Shown one piece after another: positions 1 to 8,188 of a stretch of DNA of 24,368 bases. The notes beneath the pieces were generated by a model. It had not been told where the DNA came from, made no database searches, and saw only the letters and a list, made by a program, of their open reading frames with translations. The translations under genes were made by a program, and so were the position numbers. This DNA is from Mariniphaga sp. (lineage in GTDB: Bacteria; Bacteroidota; Bacteroidia; Bacteroidales; Prolixibacteraceae): positions 1 through 24,368 of the forward strand of contig JANYLE010000057.1 of assembly GCA_025363795.1 (NCBI GenBank). Reading direction: 5' to 3'. Every line of letters begins with the position of its first letter. The first letter of the stretch is position 1.

Positions 1-101
1 TTTTCATCCTGTGAGATCGCCATTGGCTTTATCGCGCATTCAGAAAATTCCCTTATCTTTTCTCTATATTCAATGTACTTTTCGTTCAAAAGTTCGTTCA
101 T
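1..101 (-). CDS. Acyl-CoA dehydrogenase, N-terminal fragment (probable isovaleryl-CoA dehydrogenase)
   Basis: Only the first 33 codons are in the window; the gene runs off the left edge. The visible protein starts MNELLNEKYIEYREKIREF and continues with a helix-rich segment ending near IKPMAISQDE. This is the pattern of the N-terminal helical domain of acyl-CoA dehydrogenases (a REF...I.P.A...D motif). Its ATG overlaps the stop of the MCC alpha gene in an ATGA arrangement, so translation is probably coupled, and a purine-rich GGAGG stands upstream of the ATG. The neighbours are MCC subunits and methylglutaconyl-CoA hydratase, so isovaleryl-CoA dehydrogenase, which supplies the MCC substrate, is the best guess. 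The FAD-binding and catalytic glutamate regions are not visible, so substrate class is inferred from context only. Confidence 0.7.
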   Translation of the reverse strand, partial: MNELLNEKYIEYREKIREFSECAIKPMAISQDE

Positions 102-2101
102 AGTATTTCCTCCAGAAATAGAAGAGGCATCTGGTCTGTAACCTGAGCCCCGACATTAACAGCAATATTTTTCACTTTGGCATTTTGAGGTGAAAGAATC
201 CGGTTCTCTGATTTCATCGCTTCGATCACCATCATCAAATCTCCTTTCTTAATAATTTGATTTTTTTCAACATTAATTTCCAATACTTTACCATGTAACG
301 GAGATTTGATCTCCCCGGTTTCAAAATTTAATCTGCTTTCCGATTCAGTAGCTGCTTCAGGGTAGCTTTTAAGTAACCCTAGAAACGAAATCGAATATTG
401 CTGATTTTCGCAGCTAATTATAATATTGTTTTGATTACCAGTTATATGTGATAATTGTTTTGTGATTTCCCCAATCGTTATGCTGGTATTATTTTCTGTT
501 TTATTCACGGCTTGAAAGGAGATTTCAGATCCATTGAATTCAAAAGATGGATTCAATCTATTTCTTAAGTTAAGTTCTGTAGTAAAGATCACCCCATCAA
601 CCGATAAACTAATTATTTGGGGGGTTAATCGCCAATATCCGAGATAATTCCAAATATCAGCGGATGCAGAATGATTGGATTTAAGGTAAACCGATTGCAG
701 GGAATAGGCGATTAAAAAAGGAAGATGAGTAGGACGAGATGGATTTTGGTAGCTGTTTATTAGCAATTTATGGTTACTGCTGCAAAATTCAACTGTTGTA
801 TTATTTTGAAGGTAGTCGGGATGAGCCAGAATTGCCTCAAGATATTTGGTATTGGTCTCCGGACCTATAATATTCAGGTTTACTATCTTATCTTCAAGTA
901 GTTGAACAACGCTTTTTCGATCCTTACCAAAAGCGATAAGTTTTAGTAGCAGCGGGTCGAACAGGTTCGTTACATGGTGGTTGATATTAAGATCGGTTTC
1001 AATTCTAATATTGGAATTCTTTGGAAGATTAAAAGAATTAACCGGCAATGTCGATGAAGCGAAATTTCGCAAGGGGTTTTCTGCGTAAACTCTTAATTCT
1101 ATGGCATATCCGTTTATTTTCACCTGATCTTGTGAAAAGGAGAGGGGAAATCCCGATGCGATCCGTAATTGCTCGCTGACAATATCAATGCCTGTTATCT
1201 CTTCTGTGACTGCATGTTCCACCTGAATCCGTGGATTCATTTCCATAAAGAAGAAGTTTCCCATCTCATCAATCAGAAATTCAACGGTTCCGGCACCGGA
1301 ATAATTGACAGCTTTTCCGATTTTTAATGCGGCTGTCAGAATTTCATGGCGCAATTCCGGATTTAACCAGGCAGCCGGAGCTTCTTCAATGATCTTTTGA
1401 TGATTGCGCTGAATTGTGCAGTCTCGCTCGTATAAATGAATGATATTATTATAGTTATCGCCTATTATCTGAACTTCAACATGACGTGCGTTCCGTACGT
1501 ATTGCTCGACAAACAACTCTCCATTCCCAAAATAGCTCAAAGCAATCCGGGACGATTTTTCAATCTGTTTCGCTAGCTCAGCACGGTTATAAACGATTTC
1601 CATCCCTTTTCCGCCACCACCATAGGAGGCTTTAATCAGAACAGGATAAGGCATTTGGTTATCTTCAACTTCGGGAAGCAATAAATCTATTTTACGGCTA
1701 AACACAGTTGGGATTCCAATGCTGTCGGCCAAAGACTTGGCTGCGGGCTTATTTCCCATCAATTGCAGAACATCTGACTGGGGTCCGATAAAAACAAGGT
1801 GATTTTCTTCACAAGCTTTCGCAAACCCAGGGTTTTCTGAGAGAAAGCCATATCCTGGATGAATGGCGGATGCGCCGGTTGAAATTGCAATTTGAATGAT
1901 CTTTTCAATATTCAAAAAAGTTGCTGCCAACTCATCGCTTTCAAGATCAACCGCTTCGTCAGCCAATTTGACGTAATCCGCCTCTCTTTCCGCTGAAGCG
2001 TAGATAGCTACAGTTTTGATTGCCAATTTCTTCGCCGAACGGATAATTCTTAAAGCAATCTCCCCCCTGTTCGCAATTAATATTTTATCAAATAATACCA
2101 T
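98..2101 (-). CDS. Methylcrotonyl-CoA carboxylase alpha subunit (biotin carboxylase plus biotin carrier domain)
   Basis: A 667-residue biotin-dependent acyl-CoA carboxylase alpha chain. In order: biotin carboxylase N-domain (ANRGEIALRII near residue 10), ATP-grasp domain with the glycine loop YGGGGKG near 160-166, ERDCTIQRNHQK near 225-236 and NPRIQVEHAV near 289-299, then the carboxylase C-domain, a divergent middle region, and a C-terminal biotinyl domain with EAMKS, where Lys630 should carry biotin. It carboxylates biotin with ATP and bicarbonate; the partner beta subunit is two genes upstream. The reading frame is open further upstream to 2254, but that part overlaps the hydratase gene and is not family-like, so I take the ATG at 2101 (MVLFDKILIANRGEI). 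The methionine that usually follows the biotinyl lysine is serine here. Propionyl- or geranyl-CoA carboxylase is possible by sequence, but the neighbours favour methylcrotonyl-CoA. Confidence 0.88.
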   Translation of the reverse strand: MVLFDKILIANRGEIALRIIRSAKKLAIKTVAIYASAEREADYVKLADEAVDLESDELAATFLNIEKIIQIAISTGASAIHPGYGFLSENPGFAKACEENHLVFIGPQSDVLQLMGNKPAAKSLADSIGIPTVFSRKIDLLLPEVEDNQMPYPVLIKASYGGGGKGMEIVYNRAELAKQIEKSSRIALSYFGNGELFVEQYVRNARHVEVQIIGDNYNNIIHLYERDCTIQRNHQKIIEEAPAAWLNPELRHEILTAALKIGKAVNYSGAGTVEFLIDEMGNFFFMEMNPRIQVEHAVTEEITGIDIVSEQLRIASGFPLSFSQDQVKINGYAIELRVYAENPLRNFASSTLPVNSFNLPKNSNIRIETDLNINHHVTNLFDPLLLKLIAFGKDRKSVVQLLEDKIVNLNIIGPETNTKYLEAILAHPDYLQNNTTVEFCSSNHKLLINSYQNPSRPTHLPFLIAYSLQSVYLKSNHSASADIWNYLGYWRLTPQIISLSVDGVIFTTELNLRNRLNPSFEFNGSEISFQAVNKTENNTSITIGEITKQLSHITGNQNNIIISCENQQYSISFLGLLKSYPEAATESESRLNFETGEIKSPLHGKVLEINVEKNQIIKKGDLMMVIEAMKSENRILSPQNAKVKNIAVNVGAQVTDQMPLLFLEEIL

Positions 2102-2156
2102 TAAATCATTTAATGTTAAGGCTTTGTAATAATTTTCTGAATTTTTTATCCGAAGA

Positions 2157-2939
2157 TTACCATTTCGGCTCTCTTTTCTCCAGAAAGGCAGAAAAACCTT
2201 CCTGTGCTTCGTGTGATACCCTGATCCGGGCCAGCAATTCAGGGATTTTTTCAATCTCTTTGGTCATCGACTCAAAGGTTAAACAATTGATCAGCCTTTT
2301 TGATTCAACCAAAGCCTGTTTACCATTAGCCAACATTGTTTCGATAATTTGGTTCAGATACGACTCCATAATTTCTAAAGATGCAAATGACTGATTAACC
2401 AAGCCGTATTGTACAGCTTCGTCGCCACTGAATTCTTTTGCCGAAAAAATAAGCTCTTTCAGATCGGCAGCACGTAATTTATTCAGCATATATGGGGCAA
2501 TTGAGGCCGCTGCCATACCGATGCGCGTTTCGCTTAAGGAAAATCTGGCATCAGCAACACAATAGGCGAGATCGCAAGCCGCGACCAACCCGTTTCCGCC
2601 ACCGAAAACATTGCCATGGACTGCTGCAATCACAATTTTATTGCAGTTAAATATCAGGCCGAAAAGGTCAGAGAGCTCTTTACTCTCTTTTAAATTTTCC
2701 TCATAAGTCAGGCTAAAAGCCTTTTTCATCCAGCTTAGATCTGCTCCCGAACAAAATGATTTGCCTTGCCCACGTATCACGATCAGTCTGATTTCAGTAT
2801 TCCTTTCAATATTGGTAAAGAATGCTGTCATTTCACGAATCATGGTGTCATCCAATGCATTATGAACTTTATGTCGTGCAAGCCACAATGTTGCGACCTG
2901 GTCTTTCAATTCAGCTACTATGGTTTTGTAATTTTCCAT
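2157..2939 (-). CDS. Enoyl-CoA hydratase family protein, probable methylglutaconyl-CoA hydratase
   Basis: A 260-residue crotonase-fold enzyme, a normal length for the family. Oxyanion-hole elements are SFCSGADL at 61-68 and VFGGGNGLVAACD at 111-123. The residue aligning with Glu164 of rat crotonase is Glu137 in FSLSETRIG, while the position of crotonase Glu144 is glycine (Gly117). That one-glutamate pattern, together with the following IGM...IAPYML stretch, resembles bacterial methylglutaconyl-CoA hydratases of leucine catabolism rather than the two-glutamate fatty-acid enzymes. It should hydrate 3-methylglutaconyl-CoA to HMG-CoA, the step right after MCC. It lies between the MCC beta gene (6 bp upstream) and the MCC alpha gene (55 bp downstream), so it is clearly part of the same transcript. 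The specific substrate is inferred from motif pattern and context. Confidence 0.85.
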   Translation of the reverse strand: MENYKTIVAELKDQVATLWLARHKVHNALDDTMIREMTAFFTNIERNTEIRLIVIRGQGKSFCSGADLSWMKKAFSLTYEENLKESKELSDLFGLIFNCNKIVIAAVHGNVFGGGNGLVAACDLAYCVADARFSLSETRIGMAAASIAPYMLNKLRAADLKELIFSAKEFSGDEAVQYGLVNQSFASLEIMESYLNQIIETMLANGKQALVESKRLINCLTFESMTKEIEKIPELLARIRVSHEAQEGFSAFLEKREPKW

Positions 2940-2945
2940 TATTGA

Positions 2946-4514
2946 TTACATTCGATATATTCCATTCCTTGGTTCCGGGATTTTGTGATTTAAGCAGATT
3001 GAAATGGCTAGTCCCACAACCTTTCTTGTATCCGCCGGATCGATGATGCCATCGTCCCAAAGTCTTGATGTGCTGTAATATGCAGAACTTTCCTCTTCGA
3101 ACTGGTTAATCAGATCTGAATTATTATTCAAATCTTCCCCTTTAATCGAATTGAGTACTTGTTGCGCCTGTTGTCCGCCCATCACACCAATCTTCGAATT
3201 AGGCCACATAAAGAGGAAACTGGGGTTATAGGCCCTGCCTGCCATGGCATAGTTTCCAGCGCCAAACGATCCACCGATAATGACAGTTATCTTGGGAACC
3301 ACGGCAGTTGCAACTGCGTGAATTAACTTGGCACCATTACGGGCAATTCCCTCATGCTCATATTTTTTACCAACAATAAACCCGGAAATATTCTGCAGAA
3401 ATAGGAGAGGTATTTTACGAAAATTGCAGATTTCAATAAAATGAGCTGCTTTAAGCGATGCCTCTGAAGTGAGAAAACCATTATTTGCGATGATTCCGAC
3501 AGTAAATCCTAAAATCCGGGAATAACCGGTTACAATTGTTTCACCATAGTTCCGTTTAAATTCTTCAAATTTACTTCCGTCAACGATACGGGCAATGATT
3601 TCATAAATATCAATGGGCTTCCTGAAATCTACAGGAGCAAGCCCGTAAATTTCATAGGGATCGAACGAAGGTTCTTCAATTGAATGTTGCTCATATGGCT
3701 GTTTTTCAGGCTCAGGAATTGATTCAAAGATGTTACGACATATTTTAATTGCATCTAATTCATTTTCTGCAAGATGATCTGCTACTCCCGAAATTTTGGT
3801 GTGGACGAATGCGCCTCCAAGCTCTTCGGCTGTGATCTCTTCGCCTGTTGCAGCCTTGACAAGTGGTGGTCCGCCAATGAAAATTGTTCCCTGATTTTTA
3901 ACAATGATCGTCTCGTCGCTCATGGCCGGAACATATGCTCCACCGGCTGTACATGAACCCATAACTATCGATAATTGGGGGAAGCCGGCAGCTGACATTT
4001 GTGCCTGATTGTAAAAAATATGTCCAAAACCATTCTGATCAGGAAAAATACGGGATTGTTCAGGTAAAAAAATTCCCCCTGAATCGACCAGATAAACACA
4101 TGGTAAGTGATTTTGAAGAGCTATTTCCTGACCCCGCAAATGTTTCTTTACTGTCTCGCTAATATAAGTTCCCCCTTTTACCGTTGCATCATTGGCGATT
4201 ATCATGCTCATTTTGCCGTGAATCTTACCAATACCCGTAATGATACCTGCTGAAGGGAACTGATCGCCATACTGCCCGTTTGCTGCCAATACAGAGAGTT
4301 CAAGAAAAGGGGTATGCTCGTCAATCAATAATTCAATCCTGCTTCTGGCATCCAGTTTCCCGCGAAAGCGGTGTCTGACCATTGCCGGATCTTCATCACG
4401 TTGGGTCGCACTTTTCATCATCGTATGATAAAAACTCATCAATTCAGCATAGATTTCAACTCTATCCTTAAACCGACTTCCAGAAGTATCTATATTTGAT
4501 TTAATCTGTTTCAA
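2946..4514 (-). CDS. Methylcrotonyl-CoA carboxylase beta subunit (carboxyltransferase)
   Basis: A 522-residue carboxyltransferase with the two crotonase-like halves of the acyl-CoA carboxylase beta family. N-half motifs include KGGTYISETVKKHLRGQEIA, VYLVDSGGIFLPEQ, GSCTAGGAYVPAMSDE and GTIFIGGPPLVKAATGEE. The last one, with the PPLVKAATGE signature, is typical of methylcrotonyl-CoA carboxylase beta rather than propionyl-CoA carboxylase. The C-half holds GFLTSEASLKAAHFIEIC, PLLFLQNISGF.VG and IIGGSFGAGNYAMAGRAYNP, the last forming an oxyanion hole. It transfers carboxyl from biotin on the alpha subunit to 3-methylcrotonyl-CoA. It starts 15 bp after the E1 gene and ends 6 bp before the hydratase gene. 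Length and motifs are intact. Confidence 0.92.
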   Translation of the reverse strand: MKQIKSNIDTSGSRFKDRVEIYAELMSFYHTMMKSATQRDEDPAMVRHRFRGKLDARSRIELLIDEHTPFLELSVLAANGQYGDQFPSAGIITGIGKIHGKMSMIIANDATVKGGTYISETVKKHLRGQEIALQNHLPCVYLVDSGGIFLPEQSRIFPDQNGFGHIFYNQAQMSAAGFPQLSIVMGSCTAGGAYVPAMSDETIIVKNQGTIFIGGPPLVKAATGEEITAEELGGAFVHTKISGVADHLAENELDAIKICRNIFESIPEPEKQPYEQHSIEEPSFDPYEIYGLAPVDFRKPIDIYEIIARIVDGSKFEEFKRNYGETIVTGYSRILGFTVGIIANNGFLTSEASLKAAHFIEICNFRKIPLLFLQNISGFIVGKKYEHEGIARNGAKLIHAVATAVVPKITVIIGGSFGAGNYAMAGRAYNPSFLFMWPNSKIGVMGGQQAQQVLNSIKGEDLNNNSDLINQFEEESSAYYSTSRLWDDGIIDPADTRKVVGLAISICLNHKIPEPRNGIYRM

Positions 4515-4529
4515 TTCGTCAACTTTAAA

Positions 4530-6950
4530 TTAATCATAAAGTCCAGGGTATTTTACGGGATTAACGCCATGCATTATCTCATAAACCGCTTCGATAATTG
4601 TTTCTGTATTAGGCTTTGAAAAATACTCGCCATCAGTACCATAAGCGCCCCTGTGGGCTTTAGCAGACAGCGTTTTTGGAGGAGCATCAAGGTAATCAAA
4701 TGCTTTTTGTTCTTCGATCACTTTTTGCATCATATAGGCAGTACCTCCACCTGGAACATCCTCGTCGACAAAAAGGATTTTATTCGTTTTTTGCACTGAC
4801 CGACCAATTATATGCTGAGTATCGAAAGGGACAAGTGTTTGTACATCAATTAATTCTGCGGAAATATTGAGTGCGTTTAGTTTATTGACTGCACTATGGG
4901 CAATAGTAACATTCCAGCCATACGTAACAATAGTAATATCAGAACCCTCTTCTAAAACTTCCGGAATCCCTAACGGAACCATGAATTCTCCAAGATTTTC
5001 AGGAAGCATCTCGTGAATATAGTACCCTTTTAACGGTTCAATGACCAATGCGGGATTGTTCCCCTGCATAAGCGTATTATAAAAACCAGCCGCCTGGGTC
5101 ATGTTGCGGGGAACGCAAATATTGATTCCTCCAAGTGAACCAAGCAACATACTCATCGGTGAGCCCGAATGCCACATTCCCTGTAACTGATGGCCTCTCG
5201 TTCGAACAATAAGTGGTGCAATCTGCTGTCCGCTTGTGCGATAATAGAGCGTAGCAAGGTCATCAGATAGTGTAGGCAAGGCGTAGATCAGGTAATCGAG
5301 GTACTGAATCTCAGCGATAGGTCTGAATCCTCTGAGCGCCAATCCAATCCCTTGGCCAATAATTGTTGTTTCCCTGATACCTGTGTCAAAAACCCTGTTG
5401 ACGCCATACTTGTCCTGCATCCCTTTCATTCCCTGGTTGACATCACCCAACCGTCCAGTGTCTTCGCCGAATGTTAGTAGCAAAGGATACTTATCGAAAA
5501 GGATGTCAAAATTTCGGTTCAGAATTTCGTGAGCCGGGACAGATTCAGGGTCAGAAGCATAAACTGGCTTTAGAATATAACTTGAATCAGATTTATTTAA
5601 ATCGCTATATATATGAGTATTGTACCTATCTTTTCCTTTGTTTTCAATTTTAGTAATCCAACCTGACAGATCGCGCTTACTCTTTTGAAAAGTATCATCT
5701 CCATGAAGTGATCTTAGTTGTTTTTTCGCATAAGCCAATAATTTCTTTCTGGTTGGAAATGGTGCGACAAGTAGTTCTTCGAGTCCTTCTACTTTTTTGG
5801 ATGAAAATGAAGGATTTTTTGATTCCATTGCAGCGATCAACAACTTAAGCTCTTCTTTTTCTTCATCAAAATTTTTGGTAAATGATTGCCATGCAAGTTC
5901 TCTGGCAAGTCTGGCTCGTTCAATTGCTTTATTTTCAATTGCTTTTATTGTTTTTTGGTCAGCCAGATTTTCATTAAGTATCCATTCCTTAAATCTGGCA
6001 ATCGGATCGTGGGCTTTTTCCCAGGTCAACCGCTTGGCGCTTTTGTATCGCTCGTGAGAACCAGAGGAGGAATGTCCCAAAGGCTGGGTTAGGTCCGTGA
6101 TGTGAAAAATAACGGGAATATGGTTTTCCCTGCAGATTTTAATTCCCTTTTCGAAGGTTTGAACCAACGCAGGATAATCGTATCCAATGCATTTGTAAAT
6201 TTTGCATCCCGGATCATTTTCATCATTTTCAAATCCTTTGAGTGCTTTCGAAATACTGCCCTTAGCGGTCTGTAGATTTACCGGGACACTGATTCCATAC
6301 CCATCGTCCCAAATTGCCACTACAAGCGGAACCTGCATTACGCAGGCGGCATTGATGGTCTCGAAAAACATCCCTTCGCTGGTGCTTGATTCTCCAATTG
6401 TACCGAAAGCAACCTCATTACCGGTAATCGTATTCCTCGTATATTGTTGTAATTGAGGATTATCCCTAACTAACTTTGAGGCGTGAGCCAACCCTAATAA
6501 ACGAGGCATTTGCCCAGCTGTAGATGAGACATCAGAAGAAGAGTTTTTGTGTTCAAGCAAATTATCAAGTCCGTTTTCAATACCGAAATTGCGGGTTGCG
6601 TGGTGATTATTGAAATTACGCCCACCTGTTGAAGGGTTGTTTTCAATATCTGTATCCCCATATATCTGGGCAAAAAACTCTTCGGGGTTAAGGAGTCCTG
6701 TTGCCAGCATAAAAGTCTGATCGCGGTAGTAACCTGACCTCCAATCGCCATTTAAAAAATTCTTGGCGTAAGCAACTTGTGCCACCTCTTTTCCATCTCC
6801 GAAAATGCCAAAGTGGGCGCGGCCGGCATGCACCTCTTTTCGGCCTAAAATACTCAACTGCCGGCTTAAAAAGACGGTGTAGTAATCGTTTATAACGACC
6901 TCTTTATCTGTAATTAACGATGCTGGTAGCGCGATCTTTTCCAAATCCAT
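4530..6950 (-). CDS. Fused E1 alpha-beta subunit of a 2-oxoacid dehydrogenase, probably branched-chain
   Basis: An 806-residue single-chain E1. The alpha part (about 1-350) has GDWRSGYYRDQT, the thiamine diphosphate region GESSTSEG near 186, and a loop GHSSSGSHERYKS near 292-304 that resembles the HHSTSDDSSAYRS loop of branched-chain E1 alpha. A charged helical linker (about 350-465) follows, then the beta part (about 470-806) with FGEDTGRLGDVNQG, RVFDTGIRE and FVDEDVPGGG. It decarboxylates 2-oxoacids and hands the acyl group to a lipoyl E2, which is not in the window. Placement at the head of the leucine operon argues for 2-oxoisocaproate/2-oxoisovalerate, though pyruvate-type fused E1 cannot be excluded. 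The open frame extends nine codons further to a TTG at 6977; I choose the ATG at 6950 because ATG is far more usual here. No convincing promoter box was found in 6951-7080. Confidence 0.85.
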   Translation of the reverse strand: MDLEKIALPASLITDKEVVINDYYTVFLSRQLSILGRKEVHAGRAHFGIFGDGKEVAQVAYAKNFLNGDWRSGYYRDQTFMLATGLLNPEEFFAQIYGDTDIENNPSTGGRNFNNHHATRNFGIENGLDNLLEHKNSSSDVSSTAGQMPRLLGLAHASKLVRDNPQLQQYTRNTITGNEVAFGTIGESSTSEGMFFETINAACVMQVPLVVAIWDDGYGISVPVNLQTAKGSISKALKGFENDENDPGCKIYKCIGYDYPALVQTFEKGIKICRENHIPVIFHITDLTQPLGHSSSGSHERYKSAKRLTWEKAHDPIARFKEWILNENLADQKTIKAIENKAIERARLARELAWQSFTKNFDEEKEELKLLIAAMESKNPSFSSKKVEGLEELLVAPFPTRKKLLAYAKKQLRSLHGDDTFQKSKRDLSGWITKIENKGKDRYNTHIYSDLNKSDSSYILKPVYASDPESVPAHEILNRNFDILFDKYPLLLTFGEDTGRLGDVNQGMKGMQDKYGVNRVFDTGIRETTIIGQGIGLALRGFRPIAEIQYLDYLIYALPTLSDDLATLYYRTSGQQIAPLIVRTRGHQLQGMWHSGSPMSMLLGSLGGINICVPRNMTQAAGFYNTLMQGNNPALVIEPLKGYYIHEMLPENLGEFMVPLGIPEVLEEGSDITIVTYGWNVTIAHSAVNKLNALNISAELIDVQTLVPFDTQHIIGRSVQKTNKILFVDEDVPGGGTAYMMQKVIEEQKAFDYLDAPPKTLSAKAHRGAYGTDGEYFSKPNTETIIEAVYEIMHGVNPVKYPGLYD

Positions 6951-7080
6951 TATCAAATCGTGAAAATTAAATGTCAAGTAAGTTAATCCCTTTATAAAAA
7001 CTGATGTTTGCCTTTATTTAGATTAAATAACGATTATTTGCGCGTTTAGTTTTAAGAAACCTGATAATTTCCGCGAAATA

Positions 7081-7110
7081 AAAAAAGGCGACCCTGATTA
7101 GGATCGCCTT
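7081..7110 (-). terminator. Rho-independent terminator of ribH
   Basis: Read on the minus strand, an AAGGCGA/TCGCCTT stem (extended by two C-G pairs after one mismatch) with a short AT-rich loop is followed directly by a run of T residues. It starts 20 bases after the ribH stop codon and separates ribH from the branched-chain operon, which therefore needs its own promoter. Confidence 0.85.
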
Positions 7111-7129
7111 GAGGTTTTCAAAATATTAT

Positions 7130-7633
7130 TTATTCTTCGGCAATTTCGCTCTCGAAACCGTTTTGAAGCGCAACCATTTTAATTGCGGTTACTGCAGCTT
7201 CGTCCCCTTTATTACCCAACCTTCCACCGGACCTGTCAATCGCCTGCTGTTGATTATCAGTGGTTAACAGACCGAAAATGACCGGTAGATTGTATTTGAT
7301 ATTCAGGTCGGTTGCCCCTTTGGCAACTCCCTGGCAGATAAAATCGAAATGGCGGGTTTCGCCCTGAATTACGCAGCCAAGCAAGATGATAGCGCTTACA
7401 TCGGTATATTCGGCAAAGAATTGTCCGCCTAGGGTTAGTTCAAAACTACCCGGAACGTGTTTTACCAGGATGTTATCGTCCTGCACACCATGCTTTTTAA
7501 GGGTTTCGACTGCGCCGCGGGCCAAAGCGCCGGTTATTTCGTAATTCCATTCCGACACAACAATGCCAAATTTCATCTCATTTCCGTCGGGAACTGAACT
7601 AAGGTCGTATTCTGAAAGATTTTTTGTCGCCAT
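7130..7633 (-). CDS. ribH: 6,7-dimethyl-8-ribityllumazine synthase
   Basis: A 167-residue lumazine synthase that condenses 5-amino-6-ribitylamino-uracil with 3,4-dihydroxy-2-butanone 4-phosphate, the penultimate step of riboflavin synthesis. Motifs are in family order: SEWNYEITGAL with the substrate-stacking aromatic (Trp29), VPGSFELTL at 60-68, GCVIQGETRHFDFIC with catalytic His95, PVIFGLLTTDNQQQA, and the phosphate-binding R.GG..GNKG near 134-143. The length is slightly above the common 150-160 because of a short N-terminal tail, and the C-terminus is acidic. It looks monocistronic: a promoter just upstream (7651-7681) and a strong terminator just downstream. No FMN riboswitch could be recognised in the short leader. 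Confidence 0.96.
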   Translation of the reverse strand: MATKNLSEYDLSSVPDGNEMKFGIVVSEWNYEITGALARGAVETLKKHGVQDDNILVKHVPGSFELTLGGQFFAEYTDVSAIILLGCVIQGETRHFDFICQGVAKGATDLNIKYNLPVIFGLLTTDNQQQAIDRSGGRLGNKGDEAAVTAIKMVALQNGFESEIAEE

Positions 7634-7650
7634 AATATCAAATTTTTTGA

Positions 7651-7681
7651 CAAACCTACTGTTTTAAATGATTTGCTACAA
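7651..7681 (-). promoter_or_regulatory. Bacteroidota-type promoter of ribH
   Basis: On the minus strand a TTG (7681-7679), 20 bases, then TAGGTTTG (7658-7651) match the Bacteroidota -33/-7 consensus (TTTG, 19-21 bases, TAnnTTTG). Transcription would begin a few bases downstream, leaving a leader of about a dozen bases before the ribH ATG at 7633, too short for an FMN riboswitch. Confidence 0.6.
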
Positions 7682-7795
7682 GTTGAATTTGGGGTTCATC
7701 TCAATTCCGGTTACTTTTATTCAACTCTATAGGTTCCCAGCTTATTGTAGGCAATTTGATTCTGTTAGCCAACTTCCCGCTGACAATCAAACCCA

Positions 7796-7996
7796 TTAAT
7801 CAGCCTTCAGAATCTTTTGCACTCTTCCTACTTCACCCGTTGTTAATCTGACTTTAATGCCATGAGGATGAAATTGGCTGTTAGTCAATATGTTCTGAAC
7901 AATACCTTCTGTCAGTTCGCCTGTCCGTTGGTCTTCCTTCAATACAATCGCGACTTCAATACCCGGTCGAATATTACTTCTGTTTTTACCATCCAT
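7796..7996 (-). CDS. YwbE family small protein (DUF2196)
   Basis: A 66-residue basic protein beginning MDGKNRSNIRPGIEVAIVL, with the family's RPG..V.IVLKEDQRTG core, an EGIVQ.ILTNS.FHPHGIKVRL segment and a G.VGRV..I ending. The YwbE/DUF2196 family is widespread, short and all-beta in appearance. No function is firmly established; the size and the repeated GIKVRL / GRVQKI pattern would suit a small barrel that binds nucleic acid, but that is only a guess. It lies 162 bases upstream of ribH on the same strand. Since ribH has its own promoter in the gap, the two are not necessarily co-transcribed. It diverges from the PAP2 gene. Confidence 0.85.
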   Translation of the reverse strand: MDGKNRSNIRPGIEVAIVLKEDQRTGELTEGIVQNILTNSQFHPHGIKVRLTTGEVGRVQKILKAD

Positions 7997-8048
7997 TGTT
8001 TGAAAATTTAAAGTGATTCTGATCTGAATTAAGTGCTAACCAAAGTCA

Positions 8049-8056
8049 CAAAAATA
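8049..8056 (-). promoter_or_regulatory. Possible -7 box for the YwbE-family gene
   Basis: TATTTTTG on the minus strand matches TAnnTTTG about 50 bases before the ATG at 7996. No TTG lies at the right distance upstream, so this is a single-box match that could arise by chance in AT-rich DNA. Confidence 0.3.
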
Positions 8057-8188
8057 GTGAGGATCTGAGGTTTATTTGTGATTAGCAATATTAATTTAAT
8101 TTAGTTTAACAAAATGATACTGTATATCATATTTTTAAACCAAATTGCCAGCAGTTTTGTTAAGGTTTCTATTCATCAAACATTAATT

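Noticed and set aside
2102..2254. Extended start giving a 718-residue MCC alpha
   Set aside because: The extra 51 codons overlap the hydratase gene on the same strand and show no family similarity; the ATG at 2101 begins exactly with the conserved biotin carboxylase N-terminus.
2113..2394. Plus-strand reading frame opposite the hydratase and MCC alpha genes
   Set aside because: Composition is that of an antisense frame of real genes, with no domain, no promoter and no start context. Similar frames opposite the E1 and TonB genes were rejected in the same way.
6202..6456. Plus-strand open frame of 84 codons inside the E1 gene
   Set aside because: It is the antisense of the conserved thiamine diphosphate region and has no protein-like features of its own.
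6951..6977. TTG start nine codons upstream of the E1 gene
   Set aside because: TTG starts are rare in this group and a good ATG (MDLEKIALP) follows directly.
7634..7795. FMN riboswitch upstream of ribH
   Set aside because: The promoter sits so close to the ATG that the leader is about a dozen bases, and no RFN-element blocks were seen.
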